Made by a program: the position numbers and the translations under genes. Below, piece by piece: positions 1 through 7,002 of a stretch of 11,936 nucleotides of DNA. Under the pieces are notes generated by a model, which was given only the letters and a program-made list of their open reading frames with translations, did not search any database and was not told the DNA's origin. Source of the DNA: Nonlabens sp. (GTDB lineage: Bacteria > Bacteroidota > Bacteroidia > Flavobacteriales > Flavobacteriaceae); the NCBI GenBank assembly GCA_023301395.1, contig JALZUY010000082.1, positions 1 to 11,936 on the forward strand. Reading direction: 5' to 3'. How positions within the stretch are numbered: position 1 is the stretch's first letter; each line of letters starts with the position of its first letter.

Positions 1-456
1 AATGTTATTAACAACTATTTGTCCGGAATTTTCAAAACTAACATAGGTCTGATAAGCCTCAATATCTTTATTCCACACTCTACAATTTATGTAATTATTA
101 TCCAAGCCATCAATGCTTCTTAGACCATTTGAATTACCTAATACGTAAATTCCCTCACCGATATTCTCCAATTCTTCCAAATGAATTAGTACTGTTCCAG
201 TTCTTTCACTTTTAAAATCACGAGCATCAAACTCAACATTAATAACCTCTGTTTGCCTAATTCTCAAACCTCTATCTTCTGTATTAAAAGTCCCTGTTCC
301 ATCCCTCGGTTTAAAAAACTTACCATCAATTAAACAACCAAAGGTGTTCTCTCCTGTCGTCGTTATAGGTGGTAAGAGACTTTCTTGAGATGGCATATCT
401 TCTGTACTGCAAGCAATAAAAAGTATACAAGTCGTAAGGATCTTTAAGGTTTTCAT
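1..456 (-). CDS. Putative surface lipoprotein, tandem copy A (3' part outside window)
   Basis: Reading down the minus strand from ATG at 454-456, the frame stays open for 152 codons to the window edge, so the C-terminus is missing. The N-terminus is a lipoprotein signal: MKTLK, a hydrophobic stretch, then a FIAC lipobox with Cys16 as the lipidated residue. An acidic STED follows the Cys, which in Bacteroidota can favour display on the cell surface (inference). Residues 16 to about 65 are identical in protein to the neighbouring copy at 576-1178; the rest is only moderately similar, with shared patches such as FDARD, SNGLR and NNY. I recall the family as resembling the Bacteroidota DUF6252 lipoproteins, but no function is known. 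There is no Shine-Dalgarno before the start. An imperfect GCTTTCGC-type palindrome lies 15 to 31 bases upstream of the start. Confidence 0.85.
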   Translation of the reverse strand, partial: MKTLKILTTCILFIACSTEDMPSQESLLPPITTTGENTFGCLIDGKFFKPRDGTGTFNTEDRGLRIRQTEVINVEFDARDFKSERTGTVLIHLEELENIGEGIYVLGNSNGLRSIDGLDNNYINCRVWNKDIEAYQTYVSFENSGQIVVNNI

Positions 457-470
457 AAGATTGTATTTTA

Positions 471-487
471 AGCTTTCGCAAAAGCGA
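471..487. repeat. Imperfect GCTTTCGCGAAAGC palindrome upstream of lipoprotein copy A
   Basis: The sequence AGCTTTCGCAAAAGCGA matches the perfect palindrome found at 3990-4007 except for single-base changes, one of them in the centre (A in place of G). It lies 15-31 bases before the start codon at 456. Palindromes with this GCTTTCGCGAAAGC core are, from memory, abundant between genes in several marine flavobacteria; a genome-wide count was not possible here. Confidence 0.6.
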
Positions 488-547
488 GGTTATTTAAATT
501 TGAATGTTTAATAGTTAATAATTATTGTGTTACTGTTAAATATTTAT

Positions 548-571
548 AGACTGCCGTTGCCGCGGCAGTCT
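548..571 (-). terminator. Stem-loop just after lipoprotein copy B
   Basis: AGACTGCCG (548-556) and CGGCAGTCT (563-571) form a perfect 9-bp GC-rich stem with a 6-base loop. It begins 5 bases past the stop codon (576-578) of the minus-strand gene. The minus-strand continuation is AT-rich (TATAAATATTTAAC) rather than a clean U run, so it is probably a terminator or a 3' stabilising hairpin. Confidence 0.65.
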
Positions 572-575
572 TGTT

Positions 576-1178
576 TTATGGAAACGAAACGTTAGATAGT
601 TGAGGTGTTTTAAGATCAAATCTACCTAGTGAAACCCTTATCGTATCACTTGGATTATTAAAACTAACTAAATTACCCTGAAATGTTCCAGACCAAATTG
701 TTTGTACATTCGGAATAACATCTAATTTTGTTATTGAAACTATTCCAGATTCGTCGTATGATAAATATGGTTGATATGATTGCGTATTATCATCCCAAAT
801 TACGCAATGCATATAATTATTATTGTTACCATCTAATCCTCTTAAACCATTTGAACTGTTTAATTGATAACTACCTTCGCCCGTTTGAATGAGATTTTCC
901 AAGTGGATTAGAATTGAGGCTGTTTTATTACTTTTATAATCTCTTGCATCAAATTCAATACTTTGATTACCGCCTCCAATGACTCTCAAACCTCTATCTT
1001 CTGTATTAAAAGTCCCTGTTCCATCCCTAGGTTTAAAAAACTTACCATCAATCAAACAACCAAAGGTATTTTCTCCTGTAGTTGTGATGGGTGGTAAGAG
1101 ACTTTCTTGAGATGGCATATCTTCTGTACTGCAAGAGGATATTACTAGTATAGCGATGGTAGTGATTAGTGTTTTCAT
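576..1178 (-). CDS. Putative surface lipoprotein, tandem copy B
   Basis: This is a complete 200-residue protein with a lipoprotein signal: MKTL, hydrophobic residues 5-13, and lipobox ISSC with Cys16. After the Cys comes the acidic STED stretch, then a conserved block (about residues 16-65, including GCLIDGKFFKP) that is residue-for-residue identical to copy A. The remaining part is predicted beta-rich. It ends with a GTF...NPSD...V..GRFDL pattern that I recall from Bacteroidota DUF6252-type lipoproteins; this is a family resemblance, not a function. There is no Shine-Dalgarno in front of ATG at 1176-1178. The gene stands alone, with its own downstream hairpin at 548-571, so it and copy A are probably separate transcripts produced by tandem duplication. 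The role is unknown; it is likely outer-membrane anchored. Confidence 0.85.
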   Translation of the reverse strand: MKTLITTIAILVISSCSTEDMPSQESLLPPITTTGENTFGCLIDGKFFKPRDGTGTFNTEDRGLRVIGGGNQSIEFDARDYKSNKTASILIHLENLIQTGEGSYQLNSSNGLRGLDGNNNNYMHCVIWDDNTQSYQPYLSYDESGIVSITKLDVIPNVQTIWSGTFQGNLVSFNNPSDTIRVSLGRFDLKTPQLSNVSFP

Positions 1179-1581
1179 AGGTTTCGTATTATATTTTTAA
1201 TCAAATTTCTTACTAATAGTTATGAGCATATCACATGCTTTGCGCATAAGCACATGTTTAGTAATTTCATAAGATTAAGTTTAAAGCAACTAGTTAGGGG
1301 AAGAATCACTAATTGTTTGATTATTAAATCTATAAGAAAATAGCCTCTATAAAAGTTAATGAAATGTTAATCACTTAATCTGGAGAACACTTCGACAAGC
1401 TCAGTGTGACATTTTCCATCCTATCATTAAGGTTTAAATCGAGCATTGAGGCTCTCGAAATGCGGTATCCATATATGACCGAGTAATGTATTTTCAAAAA
1501 TCTTATCGAGTAAAACAAACAGATTCCGTATTGCGCTCGTGCCTCACTTGTACGGAATGTCAAAACTTGAAAATCTTAGTT
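1179..1581. other. Intergenic region of about 400 bases with structured repeats
   Basis: I see no convincing gene here. Short open frames exist on both strands, but they lie within the repeat or overlap the P450 gene. The left part (1179-1380) is AT-rich. It contains a weak dyad at 1232-1256, with TGCTT (1236-1240) facing AAGCA (1248-1252). The right part (about 1381-1565) is the compound repeat described separately. No clear promoter for the lipoprotein gene at 1178 was found by eye. Confidence 0.6.
1381..1565. repeat. Compound dispersed-repeat element with three hairpins
   Basis: Three inverted repeats follow one another. ACACT (1387-1391) faces AGTGT (1403-1407) around TCGACAAGCTC. GCATTGAG (1443-1450) faces CTC plus AATGC (1454-1463) with a small bulge. 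ATTCCGTA (1523-1530) faces TACGGAAT (1551-1558) across a 20-base loop. The CTTCGACAAGCTCAGTGTGA segment is a motif I remember as dispersed in many flavobacterial genomes. The spurious 62-residue open frame over it on the minus strand resembles recurrent bogus proteins annotated in that group. The element lies immediately downstream of the P450 stop and could also help end its transcript. Confidence 0.6.
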
Positions 1582-2931
1582 TTATTCTCTGTTTTTAAAA
1601 ACCAAATTTGCATTCTTAGGCTTCAAAGTGATCAATGGATGGTAATCGATATGATCTTGAACGGTTGTGATTTCAAAACGTTCTACCATTCTTCTTATCA
1701 CCAGCATCATTTCCATCATGGCAAAATTATTCCCTACGCACATGCGTGGTCCTGCGCCAAAAGGAAAATAGAAATCTCTGTAGGCTTTGGCTTTTTGAGC
1801 CTCAAATCTGGAAGGATCAAAAGCTTCTGGGTTTTCCCATAAATCTTTACGGCGGTGCATCTCATAAAATGAAACGAGCCAAATGCTTTCTTTCTCTATA
1901 GCTATATCTTCACATTCATCTGCCTCAAGAGCTACTCGATCCGTCACATAAGCTGGTGGATAGAGTCTTAAGGTTTCTTCCACGCATTGCTTAAGATATG
2001 GCATGGCCATCAATTGGTTCATGAGTGTTTCCTCATCATTTACCTTTGAAATATCTTCACGAGCTTGTTGAATTGTTTCGGGATGATGGGCTAGTAATTG
2101 TGCGGCAAAGCTTAATGCGTTTGCCGTAGTTTCATGACCTGCGATAAATAGTACTAGAATTTCATCTACAAGTTGGTCGTCTTCCATGTGCGTGCCATCT
2201 TCATAAGTACTATGAAGTAACATATCTAGTAAATCGCCAGGTTCGTTAGTACTATTTCTGCGATTGTTTATAATAGTGCGTAGTAAATCTCTTGCTTCAT
2301 CTAATTGTGATAATGCATGAGGAACGCTATTTGTTCCCGAAAGCCATTCTCTGTCAAAATACCACTTCATCCATGGGATACGCAATTCCTTAATGAGCAT
2401 TTTTTGTGCTTGCTCTGTGATTTCTTGGAGTCGGGTTATTTTTTGATCGAGGTTTTCTATGTCGGCAAAATCAAATAAGCTTCTTGCGACTACTTTAAAA
2501 GCCAGATCATTGAAAATAGCATACACATCTGTGACTTCATTGAGCTTTATATGATCTAACTCTTCGGTAATTACCATATCCATCGTATCCATAAAATTAT
2601 TGATGGACTTTTTATAAAATGCTGGTTGGATGAGTTTTCTATTTGCTCGCCATTTCTCACCATTCTCGGTGAGTAAACCATGGCCTATATACTTCCCTAA
2701 ATCTTCCGTTTGTAACGATGATTTATGATAGTTCTTTTGATTCTTTTGAAGAATGTGCTGTGTGATTTTCTCATCACAGGTAAAGTGAATGATCAGTCCT
2801 GGCTTGGGACTTATCTTAAAGGTATTTCCATACTTCTGGAAATTCTCTCTATGAAACGGCAACGGGTTCTTATAAATCTGTCTAGACTTAGATAGAAACT
2901 GGAGTGCAGGAATTTGCGCTATTTCTCTCAT
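1582..2931 (-). CDS. Cytochrome P450 monooxygenase
   Basis: This 449-residue protein is a full-length soluble bacterial P450. Visible landmarks in order are the C-helix WRANR (W94, R98) that contacts haem propionate, I-helix AGHETT (264-269) with the oxygen-activating acid-threonine pair, the K-helix ExxR motif (E319, R322), a PERF-like FDPSRF (371-376), and the haem loop FPFGAGPRMCVG (389-400) with thiolate Cys398. There is no N-terminal membrane anchor and no fused reductase. No ferredoxin or reductase gene is nearby, so redox partners must be encoded elsewhere. The style is closer to fatty-acid-type P450s of the CYP4/CYP102 haem-domain kind, but the substrate is unknown. ATG at 2929-2931 overlaps the ruvB stop by one base (TAATG), implying co-transcription and translational coupling with ruvB. 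Confidence 0.95.
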   Translation of the reverse strand: MREIAQIPALQFLSKSRQIYKNPLPFHRENFQKYGNTFKISPKPGLIIHFTCDEKITQHILQKNQKNYHKSSLQTEDLGKYIGHGLLTENGEKWRANRKLIQPAFYKKSINNFMDTMDMVITEELDHIKLNEVTDVYAIFNDLAFKVVARSLFDFADIENLDQKITRLQEITEQAQKMLIKELRIPWMKWYFDREWLSGTNSVPHALSQLDEARDLLRTIINNRRNSTNEPGDLLDMLLHSTYEDGTHMEDDQLVDEILVLFIAGHETTANALSFAAQLLAHHPETIQQAREDISKVNDEETLMNQLMAMPYLKQCVEETLRLYPPAYVTDRVALEADECEDIAIEKESIWLVSFYEMHRRKDLWENPEAFDPSRFEAQKAKAYRDFYFPFGAGPRMCVGNNFAMMEMMLVIRRMVERFEITTVQDHIDYHPLITLKPKNANLVFKNRE

Positions 2932-3959
2932 TACTGTTCAAATAAGCCTCCTAATGCATTTCCTTTGGTTTTACCTAAGTGTTTATAAGCAAGCTCAGTG
3001 ACTTCACGACCACGTGGTGTGCGCATGATGAATCCTTGCTGGATTAAGAATGGTTCGTACACTTCTTCAATAGTCTCTGCACTTTCAGAAACTGCTGTTG
3101 CGATTGTTGTTAAACCTACTGGTCCACCTTTGAATTTATCAATAATGGTTATTAGTATTTTATTATCCATTTCATCCAGTCCGTTTGCGTCTACATTAAG
3201 AGCTTTCAAAGAATATTTAGCAATCTTTAAGTCTATGTTACCGTCACCTTTGATTTGAGCAAAATCACGAACTCTACGTAATAATGCATTTGCAATACGA
3301 GGTGTTCCACGGCTACGTCCTGCAATTTCTATAGCTGCATCTTCATGGATAGGAACATTTAAAATCTCGGCACTACGTATAACGATAGTCGAGAGTAATT
3401 CTGTAGAGTAATATTGTAATCTAGATTGGATTCCAAAACGAGCACGCATGGGCGCTGTCAGTAATCCTGAACGCGTTGTTGCTCCTATTAATGTGAATGG
3501 TGCGAGATTGATCTGGACGGTTCTGGCATTTGGGCCAGTTTCAATCATGATATCAATCTTATAATCCTCCATAGCCGAGTATAGATATTCTTCAACTATA
3601 GGACTTAATCTATGAATCTCATCTATAAATAGCACATCACGCTCATCGAGATTAGTTAATAATCCCGCAAGATCACCTGGCTTATCTAAAACTGGTCCTG
3701 AGGTAACTTTAATTCCTACACCTAACTCGTTTGCAAGAATATGTGCTAGTGTTGTTTTACCTAATCCTGGTGGACCATGAAATAAGGCATGATCGAGTGC
3801 TTCCTCTCGCTGGTTTGCAGCCTCAACAAAGATCTTTAGATTTTCAAGAACTTGATCTTGACCTGCAAAGTCATCAAAACTAAGTGGTCTCAACGCTCTT
3901 TCTACATCATTCTCCTCGTTAGAGAAATGATTGCCATTTGGATCTAGATTTTCGTTCAT
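2931..3959 (-). CDS. ruvB: Holliday junction branch-migration ATPase RuvB
   Basis: RuvB forms hexameric rings that, with RuvA, pump DNA through Holliday junctions during recombinational repair. The 342-residue length is normal. An N-terminal arginine-rich RALRP stretch (21-25) leads into the AAA+ core with Walker A GPPGLGKTT (62-70, Lys68), Walker B LFIDE (110-114) and an ATTRSG sensor 1. The small domain has the sensor-2 RGTPRIANALLRR. The C-terminal winged helix ends with the signature YEPFLIQQGF and RTPRGR. The first 20 or so residues are an acidic, Asn-rich tail of the kind common in Bacteroidota RuvB. There is no Shine-Dalgarno; a possible Bacteroidota -7 box (TATCTTTG) sits only 4 bases before ATG. 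The P450 gene is coupled downstream, and ruvA is not in the window. Confidence 0.97.
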   Translation of the reverse strand: MNENLDPNGNHFSNEENDVERALRPLSFDDFAGQDQVLENLKIFVEAANQREEALDHALFHGPPGLGKTTLAHILANELGVGIKVTSGPVLDKPGDLAGLLTNLDERDVLFIDEIHRLSPIVEEYLYSAMEDYKIDIMIETGPNARTVQINLAPFTLIGATTRSGLLTAPMRARFGIQSRLQYYSTELLSTIVIRSAEILNVPIHEDAAIEIAGRSRGTPRIANALLRRVRDFAQIKGDGNIDLKIAKYSLKALNVDANGLDEMDNKILITIIDKFKGGPVGLTTIATAVSESAETIEEVYEPFLIQQGFIMRTPRGREVTELAYKHLGKTKGNALGGLFEQ

Positions 3960-3963
3960 GTAT

Positions 3964-3971
3964 CAAAGATA
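3964..3971 (-). promoter_or_regulatory. Possible Bacteroidota -7 promoter box for ruvB
   Basis: The minus strand reads TATCTTTG, an exact match to the TAnnTTTG -7 element of the Bacteroidota primary sigma factor, ending 4 bases before the ruvB ATG. No convincing TTG -33 element is seen upstream, and initiation would give an almost leaderless mRNA, so this is tentative. Confidence 0.3.
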
Positions 3972-3989
3972 AGGTATGGTTGTTTTTAT

Positions 3990-4007
3990 ACGCTTTCGCG
4001 AAAGCGT
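3990..4007. repeat. Perfect 18-bp palindrome ACGCTTTCGCGAAAGCGT
   Basis: The palindrome is perfectly self-complementary over 18 bases with no loop, 31-48 bases upstream of the ruvB start. A degenerate copy lies at 471-487, also just upstream of a minus-strand start codon. It could be a protein-binding dyad or a dispersed intergenic repeat. I recall the GCTTTCGCGAAAGC core as very frequent in some flavobacterial genomes. Confidence 0.75.
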
Positions 4008-4028
4008 AATTATCAAAATTTACTGCAC

Positions 4029-4060
4029 AAAAAAAGCTGCTCCATTGGAACAGCTTTTTT
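4029..4060. terminator. Bidirectional rho-independent terminator after coxA
   Basis: An A run followed by GCTG (to 4039) pairs with CAGCTTTTTT (4051-4060). Inside, TCC (4041-4043) can pair with GGA (4047-4049), extending the stem past one mismatch. A-rich and U-rich flanks on both sides make it functional in either direction. It lies 18 bases past the coxA stop codon and separates the respiratory operon from ruvB. Confidence 0.88.
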
Positions 4061-4077
4061 AAATATTAAAGTATCAT

Positions 4078-5898
4078 CTAGTGATGCATTTCTTCTTCTC
4101 CATCTTGCATAGGAATATGCTGTGGCGCATAATCTTGTCCTGGAATAACATACTCACCGTTTTCATCAACCTTAGAATAATCATAAGGCCATCTGTGTAC
4201 ATGAGGAATAGGTCCATCCCAGTTACCGTGAATGTGTGTATCTCCAGTTGTCCACTCTAGTGTGTTAGATTTCCATGGGTTTGCTGGTGCTTTCTTACCG
4301 TAGAAAATAGACTTTACAAAGTTGTATACAAAGATCAACTGTGCCAATGCTGTTGCGATTGCAAAGTATGTAATCAATTGATTCGTATCTGCAAGATCAT
4401 CAAAGTACGGGAAGTTAGTATTTGTATAATAACGACGTGGTAAACCAGCCATACCTATAAAGTGCATAGGGAAGAATACACCATATGCTCCAATTGCTGT
4501 CAACCAGAAATGAGCATAACCCATATTCTTGTTCATCATTTTATTAAACATCTTAGGGAACCAGTGATAAACTCCTGCAAATAAACCATACAATGCTGAT
4601 ATACCCATTACCAAGTGGAAGTGAGCTACTACAAAGTAGGTATCATGAACGTTAATATCAAGTGTACTATCTCCAAGAATAATTCCTGTTAATCCACCAG
4701 TGATGAATGTAGAAACTAATCCTATTGAAAAGAGCATGGCAGGATTGAGCTGCAAATTACCTTTCCACAAGGTTGTTATGTAGTTAAATGATTTTACTGC
4801 CGATGGAATTGCAATCAATAGCGTTGTAAATGTAAATACAGAACCTAAGAATGGATTCATTCCAGAGATAAACATATGGTGTCCCCATACGATTGTTGAA
4901 AGGAATGCAATGGCAAGAATAGAGGCAACCATGGCACGATAACCGAAAATAGGTTTACGTGAGTTAGTAGCAATAATTTCTGATGTAATTCCTAATGCTG
5001 GAAGTAATACAATATAAACCTCTGGGTGACCTAAGAACCAAAATAAGTGTTCAAATAATACTGGGGAACCACCTTGATGCGCTAGCACTTCACCTTTAAT
5101 ATAAATGTCTGATAAGAAGAAAGAAGTTCCAAAACTTCTATCCATAATCAATAACAATGCTGCTGCAAACAATACTGGGAAAGAAACAATACCAATAATT
5201 GCTGTTACAAAGAATGCCCAAATTGTTAATGGAAGTCTAGTCATAGACATTCCTTTAGTTCTCAAGTTAATTACAGTTACTACATAGTTCAATGAACCAA
5301 GTAATGAAGATGCAATAAAGATTGCCATAGAGACTAACCACAAAGTCATTCCCATTCCAGATCCTGGCATAGCCTTAGCCACAGCACTCAATGGTGGATA
5401 AATTGTCCATCCTGCCGCTGCTGGTCCTAATTCTACAAATAGAGACCCTATCATTATAACTGATGAAAGGAAGAACAACCAATAAGATACCATGTTCAAA
5501 AATCCTGAAGCCATATCTCGTGCTCCAATTTGTAGTGGTATTAAAAAGTTTGAAAAAGTACCACTTAGACCTGCAGTTAACACAAAGAATACCATAATGG
5601 TACCATGTATAGTTACAAGAGCTAAATAGATATTAGGATCCATAACTCCACCTGGAGCCCATTTACCCAATAATGCTTCAAAAATAACATTAGGTTGCTC
5701 TGGATTTGCAATTTGCATTCTCATTAAAACAGACATCATGATACCTATAGCACCCATGATAAGACCTGTTACAAGATATTGCTTAGCAATCATCTTGTGA
5801 TCTTGAGAGAAAATATACTTTGTTACAAATGTTTCTTTGTGATGGTGGTCACCATCGTCATGTCCATGCTCTGTTGCTGCTGCAATCACTTGTCCCAT
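4078..5898 (-). CDS. coxA: Cytochrome c oxidase subunit I (haem-copper oxidase, A type)
   Basis: This is the catalytic, proton-pumping subunit that reduces O2 to water at the haem a3-CuB site in the inner membrane. At 606 residues with about 12 transmembrane helices, it shows all expected ligands: His98 (HGT) and His428 for haem a, His426 for haem a3, and CuB ligands His291, His340 and His341. Tyr295 of GHPEVY is the cross-linked tyrosine. Proton-path residues are present: Asp128 and Glu293 for the D channel and Lys369 (IPSAVKS) for the K channel, so this is an A-type enzyme. The N-terminal tail is His-rich (residues 11-20), and the C-terminal tail is extended and also His-rich. It lies 5 bases downstream of coxB with no Shine-Dalgarno, and is the last gene of an act-cox operon ended by the 4029-4060 terminator. 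Confidence 0.98.
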   Translation of the reverse strand: MGQVIAAATEHGHDDGDHHHKETFVTKYIFSQDHKMIAKQYLVTGLIMGAIGIMMSVLMRMQIANPEQPNVIFEALLGKWAPGGVMDPNIYLALVTIHGTIMVFFVLTAGLSGTFSNFLIPLQIGARDMASGFLNMVSYWLFFLSSVIMIGSLFVELGPAAAGWTIYPPLSAVAKAMPGSGMGMTLWLVSMAIFIASSLLGSLNYVVTVINLRTKGMSMTRLPLTIWAFFVTAIIGIVSFPVLFAAALLLIMDRSFGTSFFLSDIYIKGEVLAHQGGSPVLFEHLFWFLGHPEVYIVLLPALGITSEIIATNSRKPIFGYRAMVASILAIAFLSTIVWGHHMFISGMNPFLGSVFTFTTLLIAIPSAVKSFNYITTLWKGNLQLNPAMLFSIGLVSTFITGGLTGIILGDSTLDINVHDTYFVVAHFHLVMGISALYGLFAGVYHWFPKMFNKMMNKNMGYAHFWLTAIGAYGVFFPMHFIGMAGLPRRYYTNTNFPYFDDLADTNQLITYFAIATALAQLIFVYNFVKSIFYGKKAPANPWKSNTLEWTTGDTHIHGNWDGPIPHVHRWPYDYSKVDENGEYVIPGQDYAPQHIPMQDGEEEMHH

Positions 5899-5903
5899 AT
5901 ATC

Positions 5904-6980
5904 TTAGTTTTCAGCGTTAGCTAAAGTTGTTTCAAAAGTTGTTTGTGTTTCTAACCACTTGTTGTAGTCTTCTTCAGACTCCACTACTATCTTCATTTGC
6001 ATATTGTAATGCGATGCACCACAAATCTTATTACATAGAAGGTAGTATTCAAATTCATAAGGATCTAGAGCAACATCTCCTGCAGCTTCTAATTCTTTAC
6101 TTTTTTGTCGTCTAATGTCATTAATCTTACGAACCTTTTTAGTCATATAATCCGTAGATTTATAATCCTCAGAAGTTACGGTTGGTGTGAAACTGAATTT
6201 AGTAACCATACCAGGCACTACGTTCATTTGTGCTCTAAAGTGAGGCATATATGCAGAGTGTAAAACATCCTGACTACGGAAATTAAAAACTACTGGACGA
6301 TCAACTGGTAAATGTAACTCAGTTGCAACCATATCATCTTTCCCATCTGCATCAGTTGGATCAATACCTATAACGTTAGTACCTTCAATGAAACGCACAT
6401 TTGCATCACCTAACGTATTATCTGCACCACTATATCTTACTTTCCAACCAAACTGGTAAGCATATAACTCCACTACTAATGGATCTTCATGCTTATCAAC
6501 ATCCATTATATCATTCCATGAGAAAAGTCCCCAAAGAACTAATCCCGCAAGAACAACTACTGGGATTGCTGTCCAGATAAATTCAAGTCGATCATTATCG
6601 GCATAAAACAATGCCTTTTGACCTTTCTTTCCTTTGTATTTATAACTGAACCAGTGTAACAATCCTTGAGTTAAGAATTGAACAACCATGATTATAATTG
6701 TTGTAAATATCAATAAAGAATCATACTCAGCACCATGAGCCGAAGCCGCATCTGGTAAGAAGAAGTCTTGATAACCAATAAAACATGCAATCATCATGAT
6801 ATACATAGCTATTACAAAGTAAAGCATGTATTTTCCTTGACGATCATTATCGGCGTCGTTTGCTATTTCACCATCAGCACTACTTGCTTCTGGAGATTTA
6901 CCTAGTTGAACAATTTTTGAAATTTGCCATAAGGCGATAACAAATAAAGCGGCAATTAATATGATTAGAAATGCTGTCAT
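5904..6980 (-). CDS. coxB: Cytochrome c oxidase subunit II (CuA subunit)
   Basis: CoxB receives electrons from cytochrome c at its binuclear CuA site and passes them to CoxA. Ligands are visible: His241 (LHSAYMPHF), Cys316, Cys320, His324 and Met327 in CNKICGASHYNM. Lys318 occupies the usual Glu position, which contributes only a backbone carbonyl. Hydrophobic segments lie at about 2-20, 52-70, 88-110 and 135-155, more than the two of classical CoxB. A hydrophilic, charged insertion of roughly 38 residues (about 271-308) separates the FTPT strand from the CuA cysteine loop, where most CoxB proteins have only a short turn. No haem-binding CxxCH domain is fused. The spacing is 22 bases after actF and 5 before coxA, so the three are one operon. 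There is no Shine-Dalgarno. Confidence 0.97.
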   Translation of the reverse strand: MTAFLIILIAALFVIALWQISKIVQLGKSPEASSADGEIANDADNDRQGKYMLYFVIAMYIMMIACFIGYQDFFLPDAASAHGAEYDSLLIFTTIIIMVVQFLTQGLLHWFSYKYKGKKGQKALFYADNDRLEFIWTAIPVVVLAGLVLWGLFSWNDIMDVDKHEDPLVVELYAYQFGWKVRYSGADNTLGDANVRFIEGTNVIGIDPTDADGKDDMVATELHLPVDRPVVFNFRSQDVLHSAYMPHFRAQMNVVPGMVTKFSFTPTVTSEDYKSTDYMTKKVRKINDIRRQKSKELEAAGDVALDPYEFEYYLLCNKICGASHYNMQMKIVVESEEDYNKWLETQTTFETTLANAEN

Positions 6981-7002
6981 TTCAGTGTTTTTCTATAATT
7001 AA

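Noticed and set aside
1375..1563. 62-codon open frame on the minus strand
   Set aside because: It lies entirely within the compound inverted-repeat element and has no ribosome site or domain features; its peptide resembles recurrent spurious translations of that repeat.
1486..1842. 118-codon plus-strand open frame
   Set aside because: Most of it is antisense to the P450 haem-binding region, and the rest is repeat sequence; composition is unlike a real protein.
6026..6036. Lys318 in place of the CuA Glu as a sign of a defective CoxB
   Set aside because: That position binds copper through its backbone carbonyl, and the Cys, His and Met ligands are all present.
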